DNA of 64,000 nucleotides from Pleomorphomonas sp. T1.2MG-36 (GCF_950100655.1 NZ_CATNLY010000001.1:1116001-1180000); one strand, 5' to 3'. Shown: positions 1 through 9,388, counted from the first letter of the stretch. Made by a program: numbers and translations. The notes: generated by a model not told the origin, from the sequence alone.

Positions 1-1
1 G

Positions 2-1810
2 CTCTACGCCGCCTATCAGGCGCGCCTCAAGGTGCTCAACGCCGTCGACTTCGGCGACCTGCTGCTCGAAGCGGTAACGCTGCTGCGCCAGAACCCAGAC
101 GTTCTCGCCGACTACCACAAGCGGTTCCGTTTCATCCTGGTCGACGAGTATCAGGACACCAACGTCGTCCAGTATCTCTGGCTGCGCCTTCTCGCCCAGG
201 GCTCGCACAACATCTGCTGCGTCGGCGACGACGACCAGTCGATCTACGGCTGGCGCGGCGCCGAGGTGGACAACATCCTGCGCTACGAGCGCGACTTCCC
301 CGGCGCCAAGGTGATCCGTCTCGAGCGCAACTATCGCTCCACCGCCCACATCCTCGGCGCCGCCTCGCACCTCATCGCCCACAACGAGGCGCGCCTGGGC
401 AAGACGCTGTTCACCGACCTGCCGCAGGCCGACGACGAGGACAAGGTGTTCGTCGCCTCGGCCTGGGACTCGGAGGAGGAGGCGCGGTCGATCGGCGACG
501 AGATCGAACGTTTTCAGCGGGGCGGAACGCCGCTCAACGACATCGCCATCCTGGTGCGTGCCTCCTTCCAGATGCGCGAGTTCGAAGACCGCTTCGTCAC
601 CTCCGGCATTCCCTATCGCGTCATCGGCGGCCCGCGTTTCTACGAACGGGCCGAGATCCGCGATGCCCTCGCCTATTTCCGCGTCGTCATGCAGCCGGCC
701 GACGACCTCGCCTTCGAGCGCATCGTCAACACGCCGCGCCGCGGCATCGGCGACACCTCCGTCCGCACGCTGCACGACTACGGCCGTGTCGAGACGGTGC
801 CGCTGACCGAGGCGACACGGCAACTGGTCGCCACCGAGGAGTTCAAGGGCAAGACGCGCACGGCCCTGCGCGATTTCCTGGCCAGCATCGAGCGCTGGCG
901 CGATCTCGTGCCGGCCATGAAGCACACCGAGCTTGCCGAGCTGATCCTCGACGAGAGCGGCTACACCGCCATGTGGCAGAACGACCGTTCGGCCGAGGCG
1001 CCGGGTCGCCTTGAAAACCTCAAGGAACTGATCCGCTCCATGGACGAGTTCGAGAGCATGGAAGGCTTCCTCGAACACATCTCCCTGGTGATGGACCGCG
1101 ACAGCGGCGAGGAGCTCGACGCCGTCTCCATCATGACGCTGCATTCGGCCAAGGGTCTGGAGTTCGACACCGTCTTCCTGCCCGGCTGGGAAGAGGGCCT
1201 ATTCCCGCATCAGCGCGCCCTCGACGAGGGCGGCCGAGCCGGCCTGGAAGAGGAACGCCGCCTCGCCTACGTCGGCCTGACGCGCGCCAAGAAGCATTGC
1301 CTGATCTGGTTCACCTCCAACCGCCGCATCCACGGTTCCTGGCAGTCGTCGATCCCCTCCCGCTTCCTCGACGAGCTGCCGGCCGCCCATGTCGAGATCA
1401 AGGAAACCGGCAGCGCCTACGGTGGCTACGGCTCGTCCTTCGGCCGCCAGAACCCTTACGGCGCCTCGCGCTTCGACAGCGTCGAGCGCTTCCAGTCCAA
1501 CTACGAGACGCCCGGCTGGCAGCGCGCCCAGAAGGCCCAGAAAGCCGGCAGTCAGGCGGCGGGCGGCCGTGGCGGCTTCTCCTCGCCGGCTCAGCAGTCC
1601 TATGGCCGGGCGCAACCCAAGCTGATCGAGGGCGAGCTGATCGCCAAGTCGGTGGTATCAGGGGCGCCGAAGTTCGGCGTCGGCGACCGGGTGTTCCACG
1701 TCAAGTTCGGCCCCGGCACGGTCTCCGCCGTCGAAGGCAACAAGGTGACCGTCGACTTCGACAAGGCCGGCCAGAAGCGGGTGGTGGACAGCTTCCTCGA
1801 CAAGGCGTGA
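2..1810 (+). CDS. uvrD: ATP-dependent DNA helicase UvrD/PcrA, 5'-truncated by the window
   Basis: Superfamily 1A 3'-5' helicase of excision and mismatch repair and replication-fork maintenance. The frame is open from the first bases, so the N-terminal part with the Walker A motif lies outside the window. Visible are the motif II sequence VDEYQDTN, the following DDDQSIYGWRGA motif, the motif V region TLHSAKGLEFD and motif VI VGLTRAKK. A glycine- and glutamine-rich stretch leads to a C-terminal Tudor-like domain (VGDRVFHVKFGPGTV) that in PcrA-type proteins binds RNA polymerase. About 602 residues are seen; the family is usually 730-800. Family assignment is secure; choosing between the names UvrD and PcrA is a matter of convention. 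Confidence 0.95.
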   Translation, partial: LYAAYQARLKVLNAVDFGDLLLEAVTLLRQNPDVLADYHKRFRFILVDEYQDTNVVQYLWLRLLAQGSHNICCVGDDDQSIYGWRGAEVDNILRYERDFPGAKVIRLERNYRSTAHILGAASHLIAHNEARLGKTLFTDLPQADDEDKVFVASAWDSEEEARSIGDEIERFQRGGTPLNDIAILVRASFQMREFEDRFVTSGIPYRVIGGPRFYERAEIRDALAYFRVVMQPADDLAFERIVNTPRRGIGDTSVRTLHDYGRVETVPLTEATRQLVATEEFKGKTRTALRDFLASIERWRDLVPAMKHTELAELILDESGYTAMWQNDRSAEAPGRLENLKELIRSMDEFESMEGFLEHISLVMDRDSGEELDAVSIMTLHSAKGLEFDTVFLPGWEEGLFPHQRALDEGGRAGLEEERRLAYVGLTRAKKHCLIWFTSNRRIHGSWQSSIPSRFLDELPAAHVEIKETGSAYGGYGSSFGRQNPYGASRFDSVERFQSNYETPGWQRAQKAQKAGSQAAGGRGGFSSPAQQSYGRAQPKLIEGELIAKSVVSGAPKFGVGDRVFHVKFGPGTVSAVEGNKVTVDFDKAGQKRVVDSFLDKA

Positions 1811-1948
1811 GCGCCCACATCGTCATAAAAGCCTCTCCTCACCGTGCAAAACTGCGTATTGGCGCTTGAGTCCGGGCGTCCAGGCACGCCAAGATTGCTT
1901 AGGCGGCTCAGGCAGGAACTGGCGCCGCACGAACGGGGAGACAGGAGC

Positions 1949-3583
1949 ATGACGAAAAGACTGGCCATCGGCATTCTTTCGGCGGGCGCACTGGCGCTTT
2001 CGGCCGGCACGGCACTGGCCGACTTCCAGCTCACCATCCTGCACATCAACGACTTCCATTCCCGCATCGAGGCCATCAACAAGTTCGATTCCACCTGCTC
2101 GGCCAAGGAGAGCGACGCCGGCGAGTGCTTCGGCGGCATCGCCCGCGTGAAGAGCGCCATCGACGACAAGCGCAAGGAACTCGACGGCGCCAACCTCCTG
2201 GTGCTCGACGCCGGCGACCAGTTCCAGGGCTCGCTCTACTACAGCACCTTCAAGAGCGCGCCGGTGGCCGAGTTCATGAACGGCATCGGCTTCGACGCCA
2301 TGGCCATCGGCAACCATGAGTTCGACGACGGCCCGGCCGAGCTCGACAAGCTGATCGGCGCGGTGAAGTTCCCGATCATTTCCGGCAACACCGTCAGCGC
2401 CAAGGGCTCCCTGCTCGACGGCAAGTACAAGGGCTACATCATCAAGGAGATCGGCGGCGAGAAGGTCGCCGTCGTCTCGGTGCTGGCGAAGGACACCTCC
2501 GAGACCTCCTCGCCCGGCAAGGACATCACCTTCGAGGACGAGATCACCTATCTCCAGAAGGCGGTGAAGGAGATCGAGGCCGAGGGCGTCAACAAGATCG
2601 TCGCCCTCACCCACGTCGGCTACGTCAAGGATCAGGAAATCGCCGCCAAGGTCGACGGCATCGACGTCATCGTCGGCGGCCACAGCCACACCTACCTGTC
2701 CTCCACCGACGACAAGGCGTCCGGCCCCTATCCGACGCTGGTGAAGAACCCGTCCGGCATCGAGGTGCCGATCGTCACCGCCTACGCCTATTCCAAGTAT
2801 CTCGGCGACCTCACCGTCAACTTCGACGACAGGGGCGTCGTCACCGCCACCAAGGGCGCGCCGATCCTGCTCGACGCCTCGGTGACGCCGGACGAGGGCT
2901 ACGCCGAACGCGTGAAGGAACTCGGCAAGCCGCTTGAGGAACTGAAGGCCAAGGTAGTCGGATCGGCCGCCGACGCCATCGACGGCGATCGCAAGTCCTG
3001 CCGCGCCGTCGAATGCTCCATGGGCAACCTCGTCGCCGACGCGGCGCTCGACCGCGTCGCCAGCCAGGGCATCACCATCTCCATCGCCAATGGCGGCGGC
3101 CTCCGCGCGTCGATCGACGCCGGCGACGTTTCCATGGGCGAGGTGCTGACGGTGCTGCCGTTCCAGAACACCATCGCCACCTTCCAGATCGACGGCGCCG
3201 GCATCAAGGAAGCGCTGGAGAACGGCGTCAGCGAGGTCGACGAAGGCGCCGGCCGCTTCCCGCAGGTCTCGGGCCTGAAATACACCTTCGATCGGTCGAA
3301 GCCGGTCGGCAGCCGCATCACCTCCGTCGAGGTGAAGGATGGCGACGGCTTCGTGCCGCTCGATCCGGCCAAGACCTACGGCGTCGTCACCAACAACTAC
3401 GTGCGTGGCGGCGGCGACGGCTTCAAGACCTTCGCCGACAAGGCGGTCAACGCCTACGACTTCGGACCGAACCTGGAGGACGTGGTGGCCGAGTATCTGA
3501 CCACCCACAATCCCTACAAACCCTACACCGACGGCCGCATCACCGACGCGACGCCGGCCGACTACGTGCCGCCGAAGAAGTAG
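1949..3583 (+). CDS. ushA: Periplasmic bifunctional metallophosphatase / 5'-nucleotidase (UshA family)
   Basis: A 544-residue secreted enzyme expected to hydrolyse nucleotides and related phosphate esters in the periplasm, releasing nucleosides and phosphate. Residues 1-24 form a signal peptide ending in ALA before DFQL. The dimetal site motifs are present: NDFH (Asp35, His37), DAGDQF, GNHEFD and GGHSH. The C-terminal 5'-nucleotidase domain follows, with the substrate-stacking region near NNYVRGGGDGF. The start ATG follows the purine-rich GGGGAGACAGGAGC; the longer open frame upstream has no signal peptide. Four Cys in the mature N-terminal and middle region could form disulfides. It follows uvrD by 138 bp and probably has its own promoter. 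Confidence 0.93.
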   Translation: MTKRLAIGILSAGALALSAGTALADFQLTILHINDFHSRIEAINKFDSTCSAKESDAGECFGGIARVKSAIDDKRKELDGANLLVLDAGDQFQGSLYYSTFKSAPVAEFMNGIGFDAMAIGNHEFDDGPAELDKLIGAVKFPIISGNTVSAKGSLLDGKYKGYIIKEIGGEKVAVVSVLAKDTSETSSPGKDITFEDEITYLQKAVKEIEAEGVNKIVALTHVGYVKDQEIAAKVDGIDVIVGGHSHTYLSSTDDKASGPYPTLVKNPSGIEVPIVTAYAYSKYLGDLTVNFDDRGVVTATKGAPILLDASVTPDEGYAERVKELGKPLEELKAKVVGSAADAIDGDRKSCRAVECSMGNLVADAALDRVASQGITISIANGGGLRASIDAGDVSMGEVLTVLPFQNTIATFQIDGAGIKEALENGVSEVDEGAGRFPQVSGLKYTFDRSKPVGSRITSVEVKDGDGFVPLDPAKTYGVVTNNYVRGGGDGFKTFADKAVNAYDFGPNLEDVVAEYLTTHNPYKPYTDGRITDATPADYVPPKK

Positions 3584-3608
3584 GCACCCCAAGGGCATGT
3601 GATCGACG

Positions 3609-3639
3609 CGACGGGCGGAGCTTCAGGCTTCGCCCGTCG
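3609..3639. terminator. Hairpin between the ends of ushA and the HdeD-like gene
   Basis: A 9-bp perfect stem (CGACGGGCG / CGCCCGTCG) closes a 13-nt loop that can add a further AGC/GCT pairing. It lies 25 bp after the ushA stop and 46 bp after the converging minus-strand gene, so it could serve both. No long T-run follows on either strand, so termination strength is uncertain. Confidence 0.45.
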
Positions 3640-3685
3640 TTGCGTTTGCGAGGGACGCAAATCCTTCCGAGGCCGCCCGCGGCGA

Positions 3686-4363
3686 TCAGTCGCGCGGCAG
3701 CGACAGCCCGAAGCCGATGATGGCCGCCCCGCGCAGCAAGAGATCCACGCGCAGCACCAGATCCACGCGCAGCACCAGATCCACCGCCACGAGGCGATCG
3801 AACCCGCTGAAGGCATAGGTCGCCCCCCACAGCCAGAGCAGCAGGAACAGCCCCATCAGGCCGCTCGTTCCCAGCCACGTGAAGGCGCTGCCGGTGGCAA
3901 GGGTGAGGCCTATCCAGATGCGGAGAAGCGACGACGCGGCCAGCAGAAGCGTGAAGAGGGCCGGCGACATCGAGAGCGCCAAGCCGGGATCGAACGTCAG
4001 CACCACGCCGAGGCAGGTATCCAGCACGCCGAGCGACACCCAGTCGCCGTAGATTTGCGGGCTGCCCATCCACAGGATCAGCAGGATCTGGAGCAGGCCA
4101 CCGACGAGGGAGGCCAGCCCGCCCAGATAGTCGCCGGTCGGCCCGCCGACCAGGAAGGAGGCGACGGGAAACCCCGCAAGGCCGAGGAGCATGCCTCCGA
4201 GGGCGCAGAGCCGACGCCAGTCTCCCGGGGCGCCGAAGCGCCCCGACGTCCGGTCGTATCGGGTCTTGAAGGCCCGCAGCATCCGCACGGTCAACCCGGA
4301 AGTCGCCCTGCGGATCGGGAGGCACCGCTGGGAAGGCCGGCCGAACCGGGCTTTTCTCGGCAT
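3686..4363 (-). CDS. HdeD/DUF308-like membrane protein with a triplicated VDLxLR motif
   Basis: A 225-residue protein with about six hydrophobic segments and the glycine-rich paired-helix pattern of HdeD-like (DUF308) inner membrane proteins, whose biochemical role is poorly defined (HdeD itself is linked to acid resistance). The start chosen is the ATG after GGGGGACGATGCG; two in-frame upstream starts are possible. The odd feature is near residues 195-212, where VDLVLR-VDLVLR-VDLLLR is encoded by an 18-bp tandem repeat, inserting two extra charged copies just before the last helix. The gene converges on ushA and lies 46 bp from the RND pump gene in the same direction. The family call is tentative. 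Confidence 0.7.
   Translation of the reverse strand: MPRKARFGRPSQRCLPIRRATSGLTVRMLRAFKTRYDRTSGRFGAPGDWRRLCALGGMLLGLAGFPVASFLVGGPTGDYLGGLASLVGGLLQILLILWMGSPQIYGDWVSLGVLDTCLGVVLTFDPGLALSMSPALFTLLLAASSLLRIWIGLTLATGSAFTWLGTSGLMGLFLLLWLWGATYAFSGFDRLVAVDLVLRVDLVLRVDLLLRGAAIIGFGLSLPRD
3741..3776. repeat. 18-bp perfect tandem repeat (two copies plus degenerate third)
   Basis: The unit AGATCCACGCGCAGCACC occurs twice in direct succession at 3741-3758 and 3759-3776, and a degenerate copy overlaps the left side. It is in frame inside the HdeD-like gene, giving a six-residue protein repeat, so length changes by slippage would keep the frame. Confidence 0.85.
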
Positions 4364-4409
4364 CGCATCGTCCCCCATTCTCCGAAGCGGGCATGCTCCA
4401 TCGGCTTGG

Positions 4410-7400
4410 TCAGGTCCCAACCGGATGGATCCGATGCCACGCCACGTAGAGCGCCGGCAGGAACAGCAGCGTCAAGACCGTCGCCACCGCCAACCCGCCG
4501 ATGATGGCGAAGGCCATCGGGCCCCAGAAAATGGTCGGCGCGATCGGGATCATGCCCAGCGTCGCCGCCGAGGCGGTGAGCAGAATGGGCCGGAAGCGGA
4601 TCACCGCCGCCTCGATCACCGCGTTCCAGTCGTCGAGACCGGCTCGCTTCTCCTGCTCGATCTGGTCGATCAGGATCACCGAGTTGCGGGCGATCATGCC
4701 GATCAGCGCCAGCACGCCCAGCATGGCGACGAAGCCCAGGGGCTTCTGGGCGACGAACAGCGCCATCACCACGCCGATCACCCCGAGGGGCGCCACGCTC
4801 AGCACCATGAACACGCCGTTGAACGAGCGCAGTTGCACCATCAGGATGGTCACCATGAGGAACAGCATCAACGGCACCACGGCCATCACCGAGGCCTGCG
4901 ACTTGCCGCTCTCCTCGATGGCGCCGCCCGCATCGATGCGATAGCCGTAAGGAAGGCTCGCGGCGATCTCGTGGATAGGACCGCTGAGCGATTGCACGAT
5001 CGAGGCAGGCATGGCGCCGGGCGCCGCGTCGGCCGCGATCGTCAGCGTCGGGCTGCGGTCGCGCCGCCACATCAGCGGGCTTTCGATGCCGTAATCCACC
5101 TGGGCGACCTGGCTGAGCGGCACCGACTTTCCGCCCACGAGCGGCAGTTGCAGGGTGCGGACGCTGGACAGCGACATGCGCTCCTCGGCCTTCGCCCGGA
5201 TCACGACGTTGACGAGATAGATGTCGTCGCGCACCTGGGTGACGGTTCCGCCGGAGACGATGGCGTTGATCGCCTGCGACACTTGCAGCGAGCTGAGCCC
5301 AAGCAGGCGGGCCTGATCCTGGTCAACATGGATCTTGATCGTCCTGACCGGCTCCATCCAGTCGTAGTTGATCTTCTGGACGCGCCCGTCGGCATTCATG
5401 GCCGCCGCGACGCGGAAGGCGATCTCCCGCACCTTGTCCTCGGACGGGCCACTGACCCGGTATTGCAACGGCCAGCCGACCGGCGGACCGAGCTCCAGCG
5501 GATAGACGCGACCGATGACATTGGGGAACTCCTCGGTCAGCGCCGTCTCGAGCTTGGCCTTGACCCGGTCGCGTTCGGCCAACCCCTTGGTCACCACCAC
5601 GGACTGGGCGAAGAAATCGTTGGGCAGTTGCAGGTCCAGCGGTAGGTAGAAACGCACCGTGCCACGGCCAACGTACGTGCTCCAGTGATGGACGTCGGCG
5701 TCATCAGACAGGATCTTGTCGATCCTGGCCGAAATGTCCCGCGACGCCTCGATGGAGGCATTCTGCGGCAGTTTCAGATCGACGAGCAGTTCGGGGCGGT
5801 CCGACGGCGGGAAAAACTGCTGCGGCACGAAGCGCATGCCGTAGACGGCGACGCCGAGCATGACGAGCGTGAGGCCGATGGTCGCCCAGCGCCAGCGCAT
5901 GACGGTGGAGAGGACCGCACGGAAGGCCCGGAGGATCGGCCCGTGCCCCGCCTCGTGATGTCCGCCCTTCGGCGCCTTCAGGATCCACACGCCGAGCAGC
6001 GGTGAGAACAGCGCCGCCACGAACCAGGAGGATATCAGCGCGATGCCGACGACGGCGAAGATGGAGAAGGTATACTCGCCGGCCATGCTCTTGGCGAAGC
6101 CGATCGGCACGAAGCCGGCAATGGTCACCAGCGTGCCGGCAAGGCGCGGATAGGCGGTGGACTGGTAGGCGAAGGACGCCGCCTCTTCCTTGCTCTTTCC
6201 CCGTTCGAGCCGGGTGATCATGCTCTCGATGGTGATCATGGCGTCGTCGACCAGAAGGCCGAGCGCGATGATCAGCGCGCCGAGCGAGATGCGTTGCAGG
6301 TCTATTCCGAAGAGCTGCATGGCGATGAAGACGATGGCCAGCACCAGCGGGATCGACAGCGCCACGATCGAGCCGGCCCTGAAGCCCAGGCTGACGATGC
6401 TGACGATCAGCACGATGCCGATGGCCTCCCAGAGCGCTTCGGTGAACTCGCCCACCGCATGCTCGACGGTGGCCGCCTGATCGGCGACCTCGTGGGTCTC
6501 GATGCCGACCGGCAGGTCGGCCAGGATACCGGACATGGCGGCGCGAATGTTCTTGCCGAGCACCAGCACGTCGCCGCCGTCGCGCATGGAGACGGCAAGG
6601 CCGATCGCCTCCTTGCCGTTGACGCGGAACAGCGGCTGCGGCGGGTCGGACGGCCCACGCGTGACCTTGGCGATGTCGCCGAGGCGGATCAGCCGGCCAT
6701 TGGCCGCGAAGTTGACGGCCAGGATGTCCTTCTCCGACTTGAAGCCGCCGGACGTGCGAACCAGGATCTTCTCGCTGGAGGTCTCCACCACGCCCGCCGG
6801 GGCGATGGCGTTCTGCGCCTGAAGTGCGGCGATCAGTGCCGTCTTGTCGAGGCCGAGCCCGGCGATCTGGTCGGTCGAGAACTCGATGTAGATGCGCTCG
6901 TCCTGCACGCCCAGCATGTCGATCTTCGACACGTCGGGAATCTGCAGCAGGCGCGAGCGGATGTCCTCGACATAGTCGCGCAGCTCCCGGCTGGAAAAGC
7001 CGTCGGAGGTGAAGCCATAGACGATGCCGTAGGTGTCGCCGAACTCGTCGTTGAACCAGGGGCCGAGGGTCCCCTGCGGCAGCGTATCCTTGATGTCGCC
7101 CACCTTCTTGCGGACCTGGTACCAGATGTCCGCAACATCGGCCTTGGGCGCCGATCCCTCCAGCGTCACGAAAATGGTGGTCACGCCGGCCTGGGTGTAG
7201 CTCTTGATGTAGTCGAGATGCGGCGTTTCCTGGAGCTTGCGCTCGATGCGCTCGGTCAGCTGCTTCAGCGTCTCATCGATGGTCGCCCCCGGCCATTGGG
7301 CCTGGACCACCATGGTCTTGATGGTGAAGGAGGGGTCCTCGCCGCGCCCGAGGCCGGTGTAGCACCAGGCGCCGGCCAGCGAGATCACCAGCATGAAGTA

Positions 7401-7457
7401 GAGGATCAGCGATCGGTTGCCGATCGCCCAGGTGGAAAGGTTGAGCCCTTTTTTCAT
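4410..7457 (-). CDS. RND efflux pump inner-membrane transporter (AcrB/TriC-like)
   Basis: A 1015-residue proton-driven multidrug exporter expected to form a trimer and work with the adjacent adaptor and an outer membrane channel encoded elsewhere. It has the duplicated RND layout: a first helix (ILYFMLVISLAGAW), a large periplasmic domain, helices 2-6 including GLLVDDAMITIE with the paired Asp of the proton relay, a second periplasmic domain, and helices 8-12. In helix 10 the position matching AcrB Lys940 is Arg (MIARNSVILID), common in this TriC/VexF-like branch. The start is the ATG that overlaps the adaptor stop by four bases. A longer open frame through the adaptor is a shadow. Substrate cannot be predicted. 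Confidence 0.93.
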   Translation of the reverse strand: MKKGLNLSTWAIGNRSLILYFMLVISLAGAWCYTGLGRGEDPSFTIKTMVVQAQWPGATIDETLKQLTERIERKLQETPHLDYIKSYTQAGVTTIFVTLEGSAPKADVADIWYQVRKKVGDIKDTLPQGTLGPWFNDEFGDTYGIVYGFTSDGFSSRELRDYVEDIRSRLLQIPDVSKIDMLGVQDERIYIEFSTDQIAGLGLDKTALIAALQAQNAIAPAGVVETSSEKILVRTSGGFKSEKDILAVNFAANGRLIRLGDIAKVTRGPSDPPQPLFRVNGKEAIGLAVSMRDGGDVLVLGKNIRAAMSGILADLPVGIETHEVADQAATVEHAVGEFTEALWEAIGIVLIVSIVSLGFRAGSIVALSIPLVLAIVFIAMQLFGIDLQRISLGALIIALGLLVDDAMITIESMITRLERGKSKEEAASFAYQSTAYPRLAGTLVTIAGFVPIGFAKSMAGEYTFSIFAVVGIALISSWFVAALFSPLLGVWILKAPKGGHHEAGHGPILRAFRAVLSTVMRWRWATIGLTLVMLGVAVYGMRFVPQQFFPPSDRPELLVDLKLPQNASIEASRDISARIDKILSDDADVHHWSTYVGRGTVRFYLPLDLQLPNDFFAQSVVVTKGLAERDRVKAKLETALTEEFPNVIGRVYPLELGPPVGWPLQYRVSGPSEDKVREIAFRVAAAMNADGRVQKINYDWMEPVRTIKIHVDQDQARLLGLSSLQVSQAINAIVSGGTVTQVRDDIYLVNVVIRAKAEERMSLSSVRTLQLPLVGGKSVPLSQVAQVDYGIESPLMWRRDRSPTLTIAADAAPGAMPASIVQSLSGPIHEIAASLPYGYRIDAGGAIEESGKSQASVMAVVPLMLFLMVTILMVQLRSFNGVFMVLSVAPLGVIGVVMALFVAQKPLGFVAMLGVLALIGMIARNSVILIDQIEQEKRAGLDDWNAVIEAAVIRFRPILLTASAATLGMIPIAPTIFWGPMAFAIIGGLAVATVLTLLFLPALYVAWHRIHPVGT

Positions 7458-8536
7458 GTCGCGCCACCCAGAAGACGCACCTTCTGACCCGGATGCAGCG
7501 ACTGCACGCCGGCGGTGACGATGGTTTCGCCCGGCTGCAAGCCGCCGGAAATAATGACGCTGGCCGGCTCGTAGCGGGCGACGGCGACGTCGCGCAGCGA
7601 CACCGTCAACTCCTTTGCGTCCACGACCCAGACGGCGCTGGACGTTCCGCCCTGGACGATGGCGGAGGATGGCACCTCGATGCCCTCGGGCGCGTCGAGC
7701 AGCGTGGTGCCCGACACCGTCGACCCGAGCTGCATTGCCTCCGGCGGAGTGTCGAGCGCCACCTTCACCGTATAGGTCCGGGTGACCGGGTCGGCCTGCG
7801 GGGCGATCTCGCGAATGTGGCCGGAGGCGGCGATCGACGCGTCCTCGGTGAGGGCGACGGTGAAGGCCGGCTTCTCCGGCAGGGCGCGGATGATCTGACC
7901 GGACACGGCGAACACCGCGTCGCGGCCGCCGTCGCTGGCGATCTGGGCCACCGGCTGGCCGGCGGCCACCACCTCGCCCGCTTCCGCACCCGTGGCGATG
8001 ACGGTACCGGCGGTATCGGCGGTCAGGATGGTGTAGCCGAGCTGCTCCCTGGCGCTCTTCACCTGCGCCTCGGCGGAGGCGACCTGAGCCTCGGCGGATT
8101 CCAGCGCCTGCTGGGCCTGGTCGAACTGGGCGTTGCTGGCAAACCCCTTGCTCAAGAGGCCGTTCTGGCGGGCGTAGGTGTTGCGCGCCTCGACCAGTTG
8201 CGCCCGGGCGGCCGACAGCAGCGCCTCGGCCTGCAGCAGCGTGTTCTTCTGAATCTGGTCGTCGAGATGGGCGATCACCTGCCCCGGCACCACTTGATCG
8301 CCGACGCGGACCGCGCGATCGATCATGTGCCCGCTCAGACGGAATGCCAGGTTGATCTCGGTGCGCGCCCTGACCTGCCCGGTCAGCATCACCGGCTCGC
8401 CGGCCGGTCGCTGACCGACCACCACGGACTTGACCGGGCGAGCCTCCGGTACAGGCGGCTTGTCCTGCTCGCACCCGCCCAACAGGCTGGCGACCACCGC
8501 CGTCGCGACGCTCGCCGCCGAAAACCAACCACGCAT
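7454..8536 (-). CDS. RND efflux periplasmic adaptor lipoprotein (membrane fusion protein)
   Basis: A 360-residue adaptor linking the inner-membrane pump to the outer membrane channel. The N-terminus is a lipoprotein signal with lipobox LLGGC (Cys22). It has the usual order: a split biotinyl-lipoyl domain, an alpha-hairpin rich in Ala, Gln and Glu (roughly residues 95-165) and a beta-barrel. GAGAGG seven bases before the ATG supports the start. It lies between the TetR gene (110 bp upstream) and the pump (ATGA overlap), so regulator, adaptor and pump probably form one transcript. Confidence 0.92.
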   Translation of the reverse strand: MRGWFSAASVATAVVASLLGGCEQDKPPVPEARPVKSVVVGQRPAGEPVMLTGQVRARTEINLAFRLSGHMIDRAVRVGDQVVPGQVIAHLDDQIQKNTLLQAEALLSAARAQLVEARNTYARQNGLLSKGFASNAQFDQAQQALESAEAQVASAEAQVKSAREQLGYTILTADTAGTVIATGAEAGEVVAAGQPVAQIASDGGRDAVFAVSGQIIRALPEKPAFTVALTEDASIAASGHIREIAPQADPVTRTYTVKVALDTPPEAMQLGSTVSGTTLLDAPEGIEVPSSAIVQGGTSSAVWVVDAKELTVSLRDVAVARYEPASVIISGGLQPGETIVTAGVQSLHPGQKVRLLGGAT

Positions 8537-8645
8537 CCTCGCACCTCTCGTATGGCGGACGACGCCCGCCGGAAGACAAGGCTCCGCCCGCCGGAAAAAG
8601 AGCCCTTTCCCGGAGAAACCGAAGCCGAACTGCTGGTGAAACGGC

Positions 8646-9296
8646 CTAGATGCCGTGCAAGAAAAGCTCCGTCACAGACATGGACAGGTAGAGGTAGGAA
8701 TCGTCCCGCCCGATCTCCGGCGCCAGCTTGGCGAGAATGTCGGGAAACCCGTGCGGCTGACTGAGCGCATTGGTCAGGATGATGAAGAACAGCGCCGGAT
8801 GGCGGCTGCGGATGATTCCGGTTGCCATCGCCTCGTCAAAGGTGGCCTTTCCCGAGGCGTAGGCCGGCACCAGCAGCGTGTCGGCGACGAAGTCGGCCCG
8901 CTCGCCACCATCGGCAATGGACCTGTAGACGAAGTCGCGAATCTCCGGGTTGTCCTTGTAGAAGTCGGCCGTCTTGCGAATGATGATCGCCAGTCGTTCC
9001 TCGACCTTCAGCCCGGCATCGCCGGATATCTGCGCAACGATCTCGATCATCGGCGCGGCGCGCGACAGGATGCGCTCGGCGCTTGCCATCCACAGCTCGG
9101 CCTTGCCGCCGAAATGCACCCGGACGAGGTTGGCGCCGACGCCGGCTGCCGCGGCCACGCCCCGGATATCCGTTCCATCGTAGCCTTGGGCGGCGAACAG
9201 GCGGATGGCTGCCGAAAGCAACGCTTCGCGTCCGCTCGGCATGTCCTTGGTCCGCCGTCCGCGCGGCCCCGCCGGCTTCTCCGCCTCCCGCACCAT
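8646..9296 (-). CDS. TetR-family regulator of the RND efflux operon
   Basis: A 216-residue TetR-type repressor. The N-terminal helix-turn-helix spans about residues 18-65 (ALLSAAIRLFAAQGYDGTDIRGVAAAAGVGANLVRVHF split over helices 1-3); the C-terminal half is a ligand-binding and dimer domain. The open frame runs farther upstream but the ATG at 9296 starts directly before the conserved fold and lies 15 bp after a perfect inverted repeat overlapping the -10 box. It is the first gene before the adaptor and pump in the same direction, so it most likely represses its own operon and is released by a pump substrate. Confidence 0.88.
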   Translation of the reverse strand: MVREAEKPAGPRGRRTKDMPSGREALLSAAIRLFAAQGYDGTDIRGVAAAAGVGANLVRVHFGGKAELWMASAERILSRAAPMIEIVAQISGDAGLKVEERLAIIIRKTADFYKDNPEIRDFVYRSIADGGERADFVADTLLVPAYASGKATFDEAMATGIIRSRHPALFFIILTNALSQPHGFPDILAKLAPEIGRDDSYLYLSMSVTELFLHGI

Positions 9297-9310
9297 CGCC
9301 ACTCCGCTTA

Positions 9311-9330
9311 ATATGTACGACCGTACATAT
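9311..9330. promoter_or_regulatory. Candidate TetR operator (8-bp perfect dyad)
   Basis: ATATGTAC and GTACATAT flank a 4-bp GACC centre, a perfect inverted repeat of the kind bound by TetR dimers. It covers the -10 hexamer of the predicted tetR promoter and ends 15 bp before the start codon. No second copy was seen between tetR and the adaptor gene. Confidence 0.8.
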
Positions 9331-9352
9331 AATGAGGTAGGCAGGCTTGCAA
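9324..9352 (-). promoter_or_regulatory. Predicted promoter of the tetR-adaptor-RND operon
   Basis: On the minus strand TTGCAA (9352-9347), a 17-bp spacer and TATGTA (9329-9324) fit a housekeeping sigma-70 promoter. The operator overlaps the -10, which fits direct autorepression. Confidence 0.6.
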
Positions 9353-9388
9353 GGGAAAATCGCCAGTTTGCCGCGCGGAAGCGGCGGG

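Noticed and set aside
1823..3598. Long minus-strand frame opposite ushA
   Set aside because: Its translation is the low-complexity Val/Gly/Asp pattern of an antisense shadow of a GC-rich gene; the plus-strand gene has clear motifs.
7458..8579. Open frame extending the RND pump upstream to 8579, giving a 1389-residue protein
   Set aside because: The extension lies in a shadow frame of the adaptor gene, which has a lipobox, family motifs and an ATGA overlap with the pump.
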